64,000 nt of DNA from Aquabacterium sp. (lineage in GTDB: Bacteria; Pseudomonadota; Gammaproteobacteria; Burkholderiales; Burkholderiaceae_C), in contig NZ_JAUSAR010000082.1 of the NCBI RefSeq assembly GCF_030652515.1, positions 33,597-97,596 of the forward strand, read 5' to 3'. Positions 31,250-41,910 of the stretch are shown here, piece after piece; within the stretch, counting starts at the first letter, position 1; each line of letters begins with the position of its first letter. Under the pieces are notes generated by a model that had not been told where the DNA came from, made no database searches, and saw only the letters and a list, made by a program, of their open reading frames with translations. A program made the translations under genes and the position numbers.

Positions 31250-32128
31250 ATGACCACGGAAATTGCAAGCGTCGAGATCAAGCCCCGCGAGCGGCTGGAC
31301 TTCAAGCTGGACACTGGATTGCCGCGCTTCTGGAATGGCGGTGATCCGTACAAGACACGCTTTTTCGATGCGATGTCCTTGACGTTTCCCATCGGAGAGC
31401 GCTATTTCATCAGCACGGTCCGGGCCTACCGCGATGACATCAAGGATCCGAAGCTGGCCGCGGAAGTGAAGGACTTCATTCGCCAGGAGGCGCAGCACGG
31501 CATGGTGCACGCCCAGTTCAATGACATGCTGGCCGAGCAAGGCATGGCGGTTCGCTGGACAGAACGCTTTCTTGAACGCAAGTTCAAATGGCAGAGCAGT
31601 CGTTGGTCCAAGGCTTTCAACCTGTCTTACACGGCCGCCGCAGAACACCTGACGGCCATGATGGGCACCACCTTCGTCCAGCGTCCCGAGATGTTCAAGA
31701 ACGCTGATCCGCGAATGGTCGCCATCTACGCCTGGCATTCGATCGAAGAGATCGAGCACAAGGCCGTGGCCTTCGATGTGCTGACGAAGGTCGCCAAGGC
31801 GAACTATTTCACACGCATCGCAGGCCTGATCTATTTCAGCATCGAGTATCCCATTGGCAACTGGTGGAGTGTGAATCAGATGCTGAAGGCCGATGGCTTT
31901 GGTGCATGGGCCCGCACCAAGATGCTGCTGAAGGGGGCCTGGTGGCTGTACAAGCCGGGCGGTGTATTCATGCCGGTCCTGGGCTATTACCTGTCGTACT
32001 TCAAGCCCGGATTCCATCCCTGGCAACACAAGGAGATGCCCGGCTACGAATCCTGGGTGCATACCTACGAAAAGACGGGCGACCCCATCAAGGCCTCCGA
32101 AGTGTTCCAGGGTCCCTTGACCACGTGA
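31250..32128 (+). CDS. Metal-dependent hydrolase (COG3687-like, ferritin/diiron-like)
   Basis: FIRQEAQHGMVHAQFND...AWHSIEEIEHKAVAFDV (ExxH-type motifs). Confidence 0.82.
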   Translation: MTTEIASVEIKPRERLDFKLDTGLPRFWNGGDPYKTRFFDAMSLTFPIGERYFISTVRAYRDDIKDPKLAAEVKDFIRQEAQHGMVHAQFNDMLAEQGMAVRWTERFLERKFKWQSSRWSKAFNLSYTAAAEHLTAMMGTTFVQRPEMFKNADPRMVAIYAWHSIEEIEHKAVAFDVLTKVAKANYFTRIAGLIYFSIEYPIGNWWSVNQMLKADGFGAWARTKMLLKGAWWLYKPGGVFMPVLGYYLSYFKPGFHPWQHKEMPGYESWVHTYEKTGDPIKASEVFQGPLTT

Positions 32129-32165
32129 TGCAGGGCTTCCCCCATACCGTAGAGGTGGTCAAGTC

Positions 32166-33236
32166 GTGTCCGAGCGCATTCTTAGAAATCTGACGTTCCC
32201 CGTGCAGTACCTGGAAATCGGCGAGTCCTTGGCCCGAGAGGGTGGACACGATCTTCAAGCACTGTACCGGTACTGCGGTATTGACCTGCCAACGCCCTTC
32301 ATGCCGTGGCAGACCATCAACGGCAAGCAAATGCAGCTGGCGTTGGCGTACTTCCTGAAAATGTGCCCCCCGGGTCGGCCTCCGCTGGTCACGTTCATGG
32401 AGCATTTTCCGTTGACGACCCACGGACCGATCGGCATGTTGGCCATCACTTCCGCCACCTTGGGAGAAGCCCTGCAGGGCGCGCTGACCTACGCGCCCTT
32501 GGTCATGCCCGCTTTCAGCATGCGACGCCAAGACCTGGGTGGCGAGGTGCACACGATCGTGGAACAGCAATGCGATTTCGGGGTCATCAATGACTTCTTC
32601 ACTGAAACGGTGGTGACAGCGCCTTTGAAGATCATGCCGTTCCTGACCGAGAAGATCACCGGCGCCTCGGTGCACCTCATGCATGGTCCCACGGGCGACC
32701 CAGCCGATTACGAAGCGGCCTTCGGGTTGAAGTTTTTCTTCAATGCGCGTCAGAACAAATTCGTCTTTCCCACGAAGGCCCTGGCCATTCCGCTCATCGC
32801 GCGCAGCCGGGCGTCGCATTTGCTGATGAAGGCCACGTTGGAGCAACAGTACGTGGCCGCTCATGGCCTGAAACCCTTGACGCAAGAAGTCAGGCGAATG
32901 CTGCATGCTGCCCTTGTCCAGAAGCAGGTGCTGGACGCCGACGGGTTGGCGCGAGCCTTGGCCATGTCACCACGCACCTTGAGCCGACGCATCAAAGCTG
33001 AGGGCTCGACGCTGCCACAGTTGCGCAGCGAGGTGGGCGTCGAATATGCCGAGATGCTGCTCCTGCAAACGGAAAAACCGATTGCTCAGATCGCACAGTC
33101 CGTCGGATTCGCCGATGCCGCCGCATTCACACGCGCTTTCAAGCGCACGACGGGACAGACCCCATCGCTTTGGCGACTGAGCCGCAAGGCCACCGAGATC
33201 CGCACGGCCCCGGCCTTGCTGACCCAGGTCGAATGA
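32166..33236 (+). CDS. AraC-family transcriptional regulator
   Basis: LARALAMSPRTLSRRIKAEGSTL...IAQIAQSVGFADAAAFTRAFKRTTGQTPSLWR; GTG start. Confidence 0.93.
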   Translation: MSERILRNLTFPVQYLEIGESLAREGGHDLQALYRYCGIDLPTPFMPWQTINGKQMQLALAYFLKMCPPGRPPLVTFMEHFPLTTHGPIGMLAITSATLGEALQGALTYAPLVMPAFSMRRQDLGGEVHTIVEQQCDFGVINDFFTETVVTAPLKIMPFLTEKITGASVHLMHGPTGDPADYEAAFGLKFFFNARQNKFVFPTKALAIPLIARSRASHLLMKATLEQQYVAAHGLKPLTQEVRRMLHAALVQKQVLDADGLARALAMSPRTLSRRIKAEGSTLPQLRSEVGVEYAEMLLLQTEKPIAQIAQSVGFADAAAFTRAFKRTTGQTPSLWRLSRKATEIRTAPALLTQVE

Positions 33237-33310
33237 ACAGCGATGTCCAAGCATGGAATGCCATGCATGGCTCGCTGAAACCCTTTTGAGATGCTGCAAA
33301 GGCCAACCCT

Positions 33311-35671
33311 ATGTCCGAGACGAGAACCATCATCAACGGTCCAGCCAGCGTGCCAGCCAACGCGAAGGACGTGCCGACGGTCTGTGTATTCTGTACCCAC
33401 AATTGCAGCTTGACGGTCGATGTCAAAGACAATGTGATCACAGCCATCAGGGGTGATGAACGCAACCCCAACACTGGTGGCTACATGTGCAACAAGGCGC
33501 AGGCCATTCCCAATTACGTCAGGCACGTGCAGCGGCTGGAGCATCCGCTCAAGCGCATGCCCGATGGGCAATACCAGAGAATTTCCTGGGACCAGGCCAT
33601 CGGTGAAATTTCGGCGAAGCTCAACGCCATCCGCAAGAAGCACGCGCCACGCGCCATCGCCATGTTCGGCCTGGGCGGCCAGGGCAATCACATGGATGCT
33701 TTCGGCGCCTTGCCGTTCATGTTCAGCATCAACTCTCCCGTGTTCTTCAATGCGCTGGGCCAAGAGAAGACGCAGCACGCCCTGGTGTGGCGTCACATGT
33801 ACCGCGCAGGGCCGGACATCTATCTACCTGCGGATGAGGCAAAGTCTGACTACGTGCTGGTGATGGGCACGAACCCGCTCATCAGCAACCGGGGCCTGAA
33901 GCCGGTCGATGAGTACAAGAAGCTGACCTCTGATGCTGGCCGAAAGCTCGTGGTGATCGACCCGAGAATATCGGAAACGGCCAAAAGGGCAGACCGCCAC
34001 ATCCGCGTGAAGCCGGGAGGCGACGCGTACCTGCTGATGGGGTTCGTGGCCACCATCCTTCAAGAGGGACTGCAGAACAAGGCCTTCATTGAAAGCCGCG
34101 TCAACGGCTTCGAGGATTTGGCCGAAGGTTTCAAGGGTGTGGATCCCCAGAAGATGGCAGAGTATGCCGGCGTGAGTCAAGAGGACCTTGTCCTCACCGC
34201 TCGGGAGTTCGCTGCCGCCCCATCGGCGTGCATCGCCTGGGACCTGGGCGTGGAACACACCGTCAACTCGACCTTGAACTCCTACCTCATCAATGTGATG
34301 TTGTTGATCACGGGCAATGCGGGTCGAGAGAAGGGCAATCTGTTTGTCCAACAATTTGGACCAAGAGGCCGCTATCTGGAGACGCAGGCCAAGGCCCTGG
34401 TATCCGGCATCGAGGCGATTCCCTTCATCCTGCCCATAGGCATGTTTTCGCCCAACCTGGTGGCCGAAGAAATCCAGAACAAGCACCCAGACCGCATCCG
34501 TGCGTTGATCGTGGATTCCACGAATCCATTGGTGAGCTACGCCGACACCAAGGCCTTGAAGGCCGCGTTCGAAGAACTCGAGCTGATGGTGGTGATCGAA
34601 GTCGCCATGACTGAAACGGCGCGAGTGGCTGACTATGTGTTGCCCGCACCCGTGGGGTATGAGAAGTGGGAATATGCGACGTTCCCCCACATGCACTTCA
34701 CACCGCAACTGCGTCCGCCTGTTGTGAAAGGGCCGGACGAAGCCTTGCCTGAGCAAGAAATTTATTACCGCCTCACGCGTGCCATGGGCTTGGTTCCCAA
34801 AGCTCCGCGCATATTGCACATGCTTGCCAAGAAGGCAAGGTCACCTTTGGGCGCGCCTTTGTACTTGGGGACGCTGGCTGCGTTGGCCGCTGTGCGAGGT
34901 GGCGGCCTCTATCCAATCCTCGGTCGCATCATGACGTGGTTGTACGAAACCTTGGGTCAGACCTTGCCTTCGCCCGCGTTGGCGCCTTTGTGGCTCATCT
35001 GCCAAGGCTATGCGTTGACGCACCGCAAAGCACTCAATAAGGCGATTCCGGAAGCCCGCACGCACAAGAACCCATTTGCCGTCGGCGAGCTTGTTTTTGA
35101 AAAGTTGCTGGCACACCCCGAAGGATTCTTGGCTGGGGAGCTACCGCTTGAAGACAATTTCAAAGTGGGCTGCCGTCACCGGGATCGAAAGGCCCGGATC
35201 TACCATGCAGAATGGATGGCAGACATCAAGAAGCTTGCGCTGACCTCTCCTTCGCAACGAGACCCGTCCTATCCTTTCGTTCTCAACGGGGGGCTTCGCA
35301 CCGGTTGGACCGCCAACACCATTGTCAGAGACCCGGCATGGCGCAAAGGAAAGGGCCCGCATTGCGCTGTGTGGATGCATCCCAGCGATGCAGCCTCGCT
35401 GGGGGTTGGTGACGGCGACATGGTGCGATTGGAAACCAGGCGGGGCTTTTTGGAGGGTCCCGCGAAATTCGATGTCAATACGGCCATCGGGCATCTTCAA
35501 ATTCCAAACGGGTTCGGTCTGGAGTATCCAGACCCGGTCACAGGCAAGCTTAAATCCGTTGGCATGCTCGTCAATTCGATCGTGGATATCCGAGACCGCG
35601 ATCCATACACAGGAATTCCGCATACCAAATACATTCAATGTCGTGTTATTGCCGCCGATGTGTCGGTGTAA
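33311..35671 (+). CDS. Molybdopterin-dependent oxidoreductase (full length)
   Basis: VCVFCTHNCSLTVDVKDNVITAIRGDERNPNTGGYMCNKAQAIPNYV... MGTNPLISNRGLKPVDEYKK... MHPSDAASLGVGDGDMVRLETRRG. Confidence 0.93.
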   Translation: MSETRTIINGPASVPANAKDVPTVCVFCTHNCSLTVDVKDNVITAIRGDERNPNTGGYMCNKAQAIPNYVRHVQRLEHPLKRMPDGQYQRISWDQAIGEISAKLNAIRKKHAPRAIAMFGLGGQGNHMDAFGALPFMFSINSPVFFNALGQEKTQHALVWRHMYRAGPDIYLPADEAKSDYVLVMGTNPLISNRGLKPVDEYKKLTSDAGRKLVVIDPRISETAKRADRHIRVKPGGDAYLLMGFVATILQEGLQNKAFIESRVNGFEDLAEGFKGVDPQKMAEYAGVSQEDLVLTAREFAAAPSACIAWDLGVEHTVNSTLNSYLINVMLLITGNAGREKGNLFVQQFGPRGRYLETQAKALVSGIEAIPFILPIGMFSPNLVAEEIQNKHPDRIRALIVDSTNPLVSYADTKALKAAFEELELMVVIEVAMTETARVADYVLPAPVGYEKWEYATFPHMHFTPQLRPPVVKGPDEALPEQEIYYRLTRAMGLVPKAPRILHMLAKKARSPLGAPLYLGTLAALAAVRGGGLYPILGRIMTWLYETLGQTLPSPALAPLWLICQGYALTHRKALNKAIPEARTHKNPFAVGELVFEKLLAHPEGFLAGELPLEDNFKVGCRHRDRKARIYHAEWMADIKKLALTSPSQRDPSYPFVLNGGLRTGWTANTIVRDPAWRKGKGPHCAVWMHPSDAASLGVGDGDMVRLETRRGFLEGPAKFDVNTAIGHLQIPNGFGLEYPDPVTGKLKSVGMLVNSIVDIRDRDPYTGIPHTKYIQCRVIAADVSV

Positions 35672-36199
35672 TGGTAGCGGTGCAAGAGGGCTGACCTACC
35701 GCGGGGTGGATGCCTGGGCTGGATTGCCGAATGGGTCGACCTCTTCTTGTTGCCGCACGCGCCTTGATTTGGTAACGCTGGCGCTGAATCGGCACGCACC
35801 GCGCAACCTGGAAGAGTTGGGGGAGGACGGGGCAAGATTGGTCGCAGATCGAAATCTTCCTGATTGCATCCAGGGATACCTTCGTTGTAAAGGTCGTGGA
35901 AGGCTTGCACCAGCATTTCGTGAATGCCACCGTTCAGGCATTGTGAATCGCCCCGGATTTAGTGGACGCGGCTTGACTTAAGTCAGTCCACCACCGCTGC
36001 GCAACCAAAGGTGGCTTCATCATGGCTAGCTCCATCTGATCGGCTTGTGAAACGCCGGACAGGGAACCAAGTATCAGAGCCACCATGTCCACGGTATCGC
36101 TTCAATACCGTTCGGCTGACGGGAATCCCGACCAGATCGCGGGTTTAGCCCTCGCCGCGAACTCTCGAACATCATGTGCTCCACCACCCCATATTGACA

Positions 36200-36211
36200 A
36201 CTATTGATAGT
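36200..36211. promoter_or_regulatory. Inverted repeat ACTAT-TG-ATAGT next to TTGACA box upstream of parD
   Basis: Read directly; candidate autoregulatory operator/promoter. Confidence 0.5.
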
Positions 36212-36229
36212 GGCGCGATGATTAGAGCC

Positions 36230-36475
36230 ATGAGCAAGAACACCATGAGTTTCGCCCTGCCCGATGCCTTGCGCGCCTACATTGACCAGCGTGTCCAGTC
36301 GGGCCAGTACGGCAACACCAGCGAGTACCTTCGGGAACTGGTCCGTCGTGACCAGGACGAACAAGCCAGGAAGCGCCTGCGCGACTTGATCGAAGAAGGC
36401 TTGAACTCTGGCGTCGGCCGCACCTTCACACCTGAGGTGGCCATGGAACTGAGGCAACGGGCCCTGGGCAATTGA
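36230..36475 (+). CDS. parD: ParD-family antitoxin
   Basis: SKNTMSFALPDALRAYIDQRVQSGQYGNTSEYLRELVRRDQ. Confidence 0.93.
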   Translation: MSKNTMSFALPDALRAYIDQRVQSGQYGNTSEYLRELVRRDQDEQARKRLRDLIEEGLNSGVGRTFTPEVAMELRQRALGN

Positions 36476-36795
36476 CGTTGAAGCCCGCCAAACTGCGCCC
36501 GCAGGCGGAACAGGATCTTGTCGATACCGCGCGCTACTACGTACAAGTCGGCGGTCACGCGCTCGGCGCAAAGATGTTCGATGCGGGACTGGCCGCTCTT
36601 GAAACCATCCAGCATGAATCGAGCATCGGCTCACCACGGATTGGCCAGTTGTGCGACATTCCTGGCCTTCGCTCCTGGCGTGTTTCCGGCTTTCCTGCTC
36701 AGTGGCTCTACTTCGAGACTGATAGTCATCTGGATGTCGTTCGTTTGCTCGGTGATCGCCAGGACATCGCGGCCATCCTCACTGATGAAAATTAG
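36472..36795 (+). CDS. parE: ParE-family toxin
   Basis: LRPQAEQDLVDTARYY...IGSPRIGQLCDIPGLRSWRVSGFPAQWLYFET; TTG start overlapping parD stop. Confidence 0.92.
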   Translation: MTLKPAKLRPQAEQDLVDTARYYVQVGGHALGAKMFDAGLAALETIQHESSIGSPRIGQLCDIPGLRSWRVSGFPAQWLYFETDSHLDVVRLLGDRQDIAAILTDEN

Positions 36796-36804
36796 ACGCT
36801 GATC

Positions 36805-37450
36805 ATGGTCACACAAGCAAAAGCACCGACCACCGCGTGGGCGTTTCGCACCCGTTTCCGCCGTTCAGCTTTCGGCTGGGCGGGATCCAAACTCGCGATC
36901 AGCCAAATCGATGAAGCCTTGGCAGAAATCCATGCCCCGTCGCTCGCCACGATCAAACAGATGCTGCTGAAGGTGCCGTGCTGTTGCTGGAAAAGATCTC
37001 ACCGGCACTGTGCCAGGTCGACAGTTCATCGGAAGCACTGGGCAACGCCACCTACTCGGATGTGGAGACGCTGGTGCCGTTCATCGCCGACGCCCAGGTT
37101 GACGATGCTGTGCGTGTCAATTGGCTGGGGAGACTATTCGCCGACATACAAGACGACGATCCGCCATACATCGAGTCGCTGGGAGAGCACTGGGGTGAGC
37201 TGTGCGTCTCCCATTGAAATCGCGTCGCGGTGGGCTGACACCCTTGTGCCCTTGCTAAAGCCAACAAGCATTCGCCACCGAAGCTACTCTGGCCGCTTTG
37301 CATTGGATATCAATGGGGCATGGCCATGACCTGACAGCCATGGATGCACGTGAGGCCTATCGGTTTGCCCTGGACGCGACAAGAACGCCGACCACAACCA
37401 GCCGACCGAGAGCCGGGTCAGGCAAATGTTGTCTGAGGACCGCCCGATGA
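36805..37450 (+). pseudogene. Decayed conserved hypothetical gene (frameshifts and internal deletions)
   Basis: WAFRTRFRRSAFGW (frame 1), AEGAVLLLEKISPALCQVDSSSEALGNATYSDVETLVPFIADAQVDDAVRVNWLGRLFADIQDDDPPYIESLGEHWGELCV (frame 3), EIASRWADTLVPLLKP (frame 1), ATLAALHWISMGHGHDL. Confidence 0.7.
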
Positions 37451-37796
37451 CGCCATGTCGGAGGCAAGCGCTGGGCATGGCGGCCATGGCGCCTTGATTG
37501 TTCTGCCCGCGATGGACTGCGTTCGCTGATCGCAAAAGCCCCACCAAAAAGCAAAGATTCAGGCGAGACACACAGATTCTCCAGACCTATCCTTGCGTCA
37601 CATGCTCAGCCTGAAGTTGCCTCGCGGTATCACACCCATTGCCTCTGATCGCACCCGCCTGATACCGACCGCGATACAGTGAAAGTCATTGGGCTTGCAT
37701 GACACGACAAGGAAAAAAATCGACGCTAACTGACTGATTTGTCGAAATATTTCAACCCTTTGGGACGACATGAGACGTCATGAGACTTGCTGGGCC

Positions 37797-37960
37797 TACT
37801 CCCACTCGATCATTTCCGGCGCCTTGAGAGCCGCATGAACACTGGGTTCTTGATGTTTCAAGATTTCTTTCTACCGTCACTGAAAGGTGGTGATTGCAAC
37901 GATGGTTGCCGGCTAGCCGACAGCCATAACGCACCACTTAGTGTCCAGGGCGAGCCAGAA
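37797..37960. repeat. Interspersed repeat copy B
   Basis: Same ctcccactcgatcatttccggcgccttgagagccgcatgaacactggg...caagatttctttctaccgtca...ggtgattgcaacgatggttgccgg as copies A/C. Confidence 0.78.
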
Positions 37961-38290
37961 AATGTGCGTTGATCGAATCCACGGGTTGATGAGTGCAAGC
38001 ACGTCGGGGCTCGATAACCTCGCGGTTGAAAGGCTACCTTGAGTGGGGCTCGTCTACAAGAAGGCGCGGCAGTGGTTAGCTGGCACAGCATCGGCACAGA
38101 TAAGCAGCGTGCGCCCAGCCTGCCTGCCAGACCGATGATGCTCCTGCGGGTTCAGTCGTCCACCGGCGTAAATCGCATGACCACCGTTTTGAACTCAGTG
38201 GTCGGAGCCCAACCTTATGAGGATCAAGCAGGCCCGCGCCAGCGACTCCTTGTTCGTTTGAGCGCGGACCGGCGCCTTCGGAATGCTTGA

Positions 38291-39457
38291 TCAAACCGAC
38301 AGAGCCTTCATCTCAGCGAACAGATCGGCCTTGCCTTCAAAGCCGATCCCGTCCAGATCGGGCATGCTGACAAAGCCGTTTTCGACCTTGACGCCGTCCG
38401 GAAACCCTCCGAAGGGCTGGAAAAGGTCCGGGTAGCTCTCGTTGCCACCCAAGCCCAGTCCAGCGGCGATGTTCAAGGACATCTGGTGCCCCCCGTGTGG
38501 TATGCAGCGGCTGGCCGACCAGCCATGCTCCTTGAGCATGTCCAGGATGCGCAGGTACTCGACCAGACCATAGCTCAGTGCGCAATCAAACTGCAGCCAG
38601 TCACGGTCAGGGCGCATGCCTCCGTAGCGGATCAGGTTGCGGGCGTCCTGCATCGAGAACAAATCTTCACCGGTTGCCATGGGGTTCTTGTAGAACTGGC
38701 GCAGCGTGGCCTGAAGCTCGAAGTCCAGGGGGTCTCCTGGCTCTTCGTACCAGAACAGGTCGTACTGGGACAGGGCCTTGGCGTAGGCGATGGCCGTCTC
38801 CAGGTCAAAGCGACCGTTCGCATCTACGCACAGCTTCTGACCATCTTGCAGCACACTCAGGATGGAGTCGATGCGACGCAAGTCTTCATCAAGCGACGCA
38901 CCACCGATCTTCTTCTTGACCACGGTGTAGCCACGGTCAATGTAGCTTCGCATCTCATCCTTGAGCTTGTTGTGGTCTTGCCCCGGATAGTAGTAACCGC
39001 CTGCTGCGTAGACAAAGATCTTGCGGTTGGGACTGCCGTTGCCGTACCGATCGGCCAACAACTGGAACAAGGGTTTGCCTTCAATCTTGGCCACAGCATC
39101 CCACACGGCCATGTCGATGGTGCCGATGGCGACCGAGCGCTCACCATGGCCACCCGGCTTCTCGTTGGTGAACATGGTGTTCCAGATCTTGTGTGGATCC
39201 AGGTTCGTGCCACGATCGTTCAACAGCGATTCAGGTCCCGCCTCCATGATGCGAGGGATGAAGCGCTCGCGCATGAGCTTGCCTTGACCGTAGCGGCCAT
39301 TGGAGTTGAAGCCATAGCCCACCACCGGCTTGCCGTCGCGGATCACATCGGTGCTGACCGCCACCAGGCTCAGAGTCATCTTGCTGAAGTCAATGTAGGC
39401 GTTGCGGATGGGGGAACTGATCGGGATGGTCTTTTCCCGGATTTCGACGATCTTCAT
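38291..39457 (-). CDS. tarD: D(-)-tartrate dehydratase, enolase superfamily (mandelate racemase-like)
   Basis: ISSPIRNAYIDFSKMTLSLVAVSTDV...VVKKKIGGASLDED...FDLETAIAYAKAL..WYEEPGDPLD...RCIPHGGHQMSLNIAAGLGLGGNESYPDLFQPFGGF, near-identical in pattern to characterised TarD-type enzymes. Confidence 0.85.
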   Translation of the reverse strand: MKIVEIREKTIPISSPIRNAYIDFSKMTLSLVAVSTDVIRDGKPVVGYGFNSNGRYGQGKLMRERFIPRIMEAGPESLLNDRGTNLDPHKIWNTMFTNEKPGGHGERSVAIGTIDMAVWDAVAKIEGKPLFQLLADRYGNGSPNRKIFVYAAGGYYYPGQDHNKLKDEMRSYIDRGYTVVKKKIGGASLDEDLRRIDSILSVLQDGQKLCVDANGRFDLETAIAYAKALSQYDLFWYEEPGDPLDFELQATLRQFYKNPMATGEDLFSMQDARNLIRYGGMRPDRDWLQFDCALSYGLVEYLRILDMLKEHGWSASRCIPHGGHQMSLNIAAGLGLGGNESYPDLFQPFGGFPDGVKVENGFVSMPDLDGIGFEGKADLFAEMKALSV

Positions 39458-39576
39458 GATCTGTGCCTCTTGGGGTTGGGGAACACAGGGCAAATGATCG
39501 TCAATGGCCGCTCACATGGCCAATGCCCATTTTCTCTGCTTTGATGCTTTCAAAGCACCAGCGCCTGTCGAACTGG

Positions 39577-40491
39577 TCAGGACGTGGCCTTGGACACGGC
39601 CACCCAAAATGCTTCCGCGGCCTGCCCCAGAGAGAAACGGTCTCGATAAAGGCGAATATCCATGTCGACTCGCCAGTCCGGCGGAGCGGCTTCGACCAAT
39701 CGCCCGGAGCGCAAGTCCTCATCGATCAAGGATTGCGGCAGCCATGCCATGCCCCGCCCATCCAGGGTCATCGTGCGCAACACAGAAGCCAGGTGAGCCT
39801 GAAAGGCGCTCTGAACCTGACAACGCTCCAGGGCCAGCCCTCGCACATCCCTGAGGATTCGACCCATACCCGAATCCATGCTGTAGTTGAGCACCTGCAC
39901 CGGTGCGTCGGCATTGGGCGCCAGCAACTCGTGCTGTGGTCGGCCATCGGCCGCAGGCACAGACACCGGAATCAGCGTGTCTTCGCCTATGCAGATGAAG
40001 GGGTACTCCTGCGCCTGAAGTTCGCTGCCTGACTGCGGGTGCGAATGACTAAGCACAAATTGCACCTGACTTTGCAGCATCAGCGCCTCGCATCGTACAA
40101 ACACGTCGGACACCAGGTTGACCGGGCCCAAGCTGATGTGCGACTCCAGGCCACGCAGCCAGTTGGGCATGAAGGTGAACGACAGCGCATGTGTGGCAGC
40201 GAAGCGAAGCGTCGTGCTGTTCGCTTCTGCCACGGCTTTGGCTTCGCCAGGCAGACGCGCCACCCGCCCCAATTGGTCGCGGGCCGCGTTGCGGAACCAC
40301 TCACCTGCCGCAGTCAAACGCGCTGGCTGGCTGCTGCGGTCAAACAGGTCGGTGCCCAGCCATTCTTCCAGCGCCCGAATGCGCCTGCTGAATGCAGGCT
40401 GTGTCATGTGCCTCTCTTGTGCAGCACGAGAAAAATTGCCGCAGGCCGCGAGCGCCAAGAAATCATCAAGCCATGACAGGTTCAGTGACAT
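39577..40491 (-). CDS. LysR-family transcriptional regulator
   Basis: LSWLDDFLALAACGNFSRAAQERHMTQPAFSRRIRALEEWLGTDLFDRS. Confidence 0.95.
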   Translation of the reverse strand: MSLNLSWLDDFLALAACGNFSRAAQERHMTQPAFSRRIRALEEWLGTDLFDRSSQPARLTAAGEWFRNAARDQLGRVARLPGEAKAVAEANSTTLRFAATHALSFTFMPNWLRGLESHISLGPVNLVSDVFVRCEALMLQSQVQFVLSHSHPQSGSELQAQEYPFICIGEDTLIPVSVPAADGRPQHELLAPNADAPVQVLNYSMDSGMGRILRDVRGLALERCQVQSAFQAHLASVLRTMTLDGRGMAWLPQSLIDEDLRSGRLVEAAPPDWRVDMDIRLYRDRFSLGQAAEAFWVAVSKATS

Positions 40492-40743
40492 TGAGGTGCC
40501 TCTTTCAGGACGATGTTCAAGCCATTGGGCGGAGGAACGCACCAATCACGAAAATGCCAGCCGACAACCCGTCAGATTGTAAAGCGGGACGGCAAGCTGC
40601 CCCTCACAACACAAGAGGGCCGGCTCCGCAGTTGGCGTGCCAGGATTGATCGAAATGCTCAGTCGGCACGTCAAAAATGGTCATCGACAAAGCCGGTTCG
40701 TGTTCATAGGATTGCGCGCAGTCCATCAACTGCAGCATGACCC

Positions 40744-41910
40744 ATGAGCCCATCTGATACCGTCCTCACTGAGGACCAACGCACCATACGAGACGCGGCA
40801 CGATCGTTCGTCCGCAAAGCGCTGGCACCTCATGCAAGTGAATGGGACCAAGCTGGTGCGCTGCCCGACATGGCCGTGCAGCAGATGGGTGAGTTGGGTT
40901 TGCTCGGACTGCAAGTGCCCACTGAATGGGGCGGCAGCAAGACGGACGATCTCGCATATGCCCTGTGCATCGAAGAGGTGGCTGCAGGCTGCGCATCATC
41001 CTCAACGTTGATGAGCGTGCACAACTCGGTGGGGTGTGTCCCCATTCTCAAGTTCGGCACCGAGCATCAAAAGCGCGAATGGCTGCCGAGGATGGCCACG
41101 GGCGAGGTCATCGGGGCGTTCTGCCTGACAGAGCCCCAAGCGGGTTCACAGGCCGATGCGATCAAGACGCGCGCAGTCCGGGATGGCGACGCCTGGGCGC
41201 TGAACGGCGCCAAACAGTTCGTGACGAACGGCGCGCGTGCAGGCGTGGCGATCGTGTTCGCCGTGACAGCCCCGTCTGCAGGCAAGAAGGGCATCTCGGC
41301 CTTCCTGGTGCCGACCGACACACCAGGCTTTGAGGTGGGCCGACCCGAGAAAAAGATGGGCATCCGGGCATCAGACACCTGCCCCATCTCTCTGGTCGAC
41401 TGCCGCATTCCCACTGAGAACCTGCTTGGCCAGGAGGGCGAAGGTCTGAAGATCGCCTTGTCCAACCTGGAAGGGGGCCGCATTGGCATCGCCGCTCAGG
41501 CTGTTGGCATTGCGCGCGCCAGCTTGGAGGCCGCCACTCGATACGCCAATGAGCGGATTCAGTTTGGCCAGGCGATCGCACAGCACCAAGCTGTCGGTCA
41601 CACATTGGCAGACATGCAGACCAGGCTGAGCGCCGCACGCTTGCTCGTTCATCACGCCGCGCGCTTGCGCTCAGCGGGCGTGCCGTGCATTTCAGAGGCC
41701 TCCCAAGCCAAGCTGTTCGCCTCAGAGGCGGCGGAGTGGATCTGCTCGAAGGCCATCCAGATCCATGGAGGCTACGGCTACCTGCAGGACTACGCCGTCG
41801 AACGCCACTACCGCGACGCGCGCATCACCCAGATTTACGAAGGGACCAGCGAGATACAAAAACTCGTCATCTCCCGCCAACTGTTGATCGACACACAGGA
41901 CCACTCATGA
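40744..41910 (+). CDS. Acyl-CoA dehydrogenase (probable isobutyryl-/short-branched-chain type)
   Basis: [56 protein letters not shown]; located in mms operon. Confidence 0.92.
   Translation: MSPSDTVLTEDQRTIRDAARSFVRKALAPHASEWDQAGALPDMAVQQMGELGLLGLQVPTEWGGSKTDDLAYALCIEEVAAGCASSSTLMSVHNSVGCVPILKFGTEHQKREWLPRMATGEVIGAFCLTEPQAGSQADAIKTRAVRDGDAWALNGAKQFVTNGARAGVAIVFAVTAPSAGKKGISAFLVPTDTPGFEVGRPEKKMGIRASDTCPISLVDCRIPTENLLGQEGEGLKIALSNLEGGRIGIAAQAVGIARASLEAATRYANERIQFGQAIAQHQAVGHTLADMQTRLSAARLLVHHAARLRSAGVPCISEASQAKLFASEAAEWICSKAIQIHGGYGYLQDYAVERHYRDARITQIYEGTSEIQKLVISRQLLIDTQDHS

Noticed and set aside
35680-36010. Possible IS3-type terminus (tgaatcgccccggatttagtggacgcggcttgac at ~35942) and flanking non-coding DNA
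   Set aside because: Looks IS-end-like, but no transposase ORF or second inverted repeat could be identified by eye; needs ISfinder.
36805-37329. ORF 36805..37329 as an intact gene
   Set aside because: The homologous-looking protein segments lie in two different frames, so the long ORF is only partly the original reading frame.
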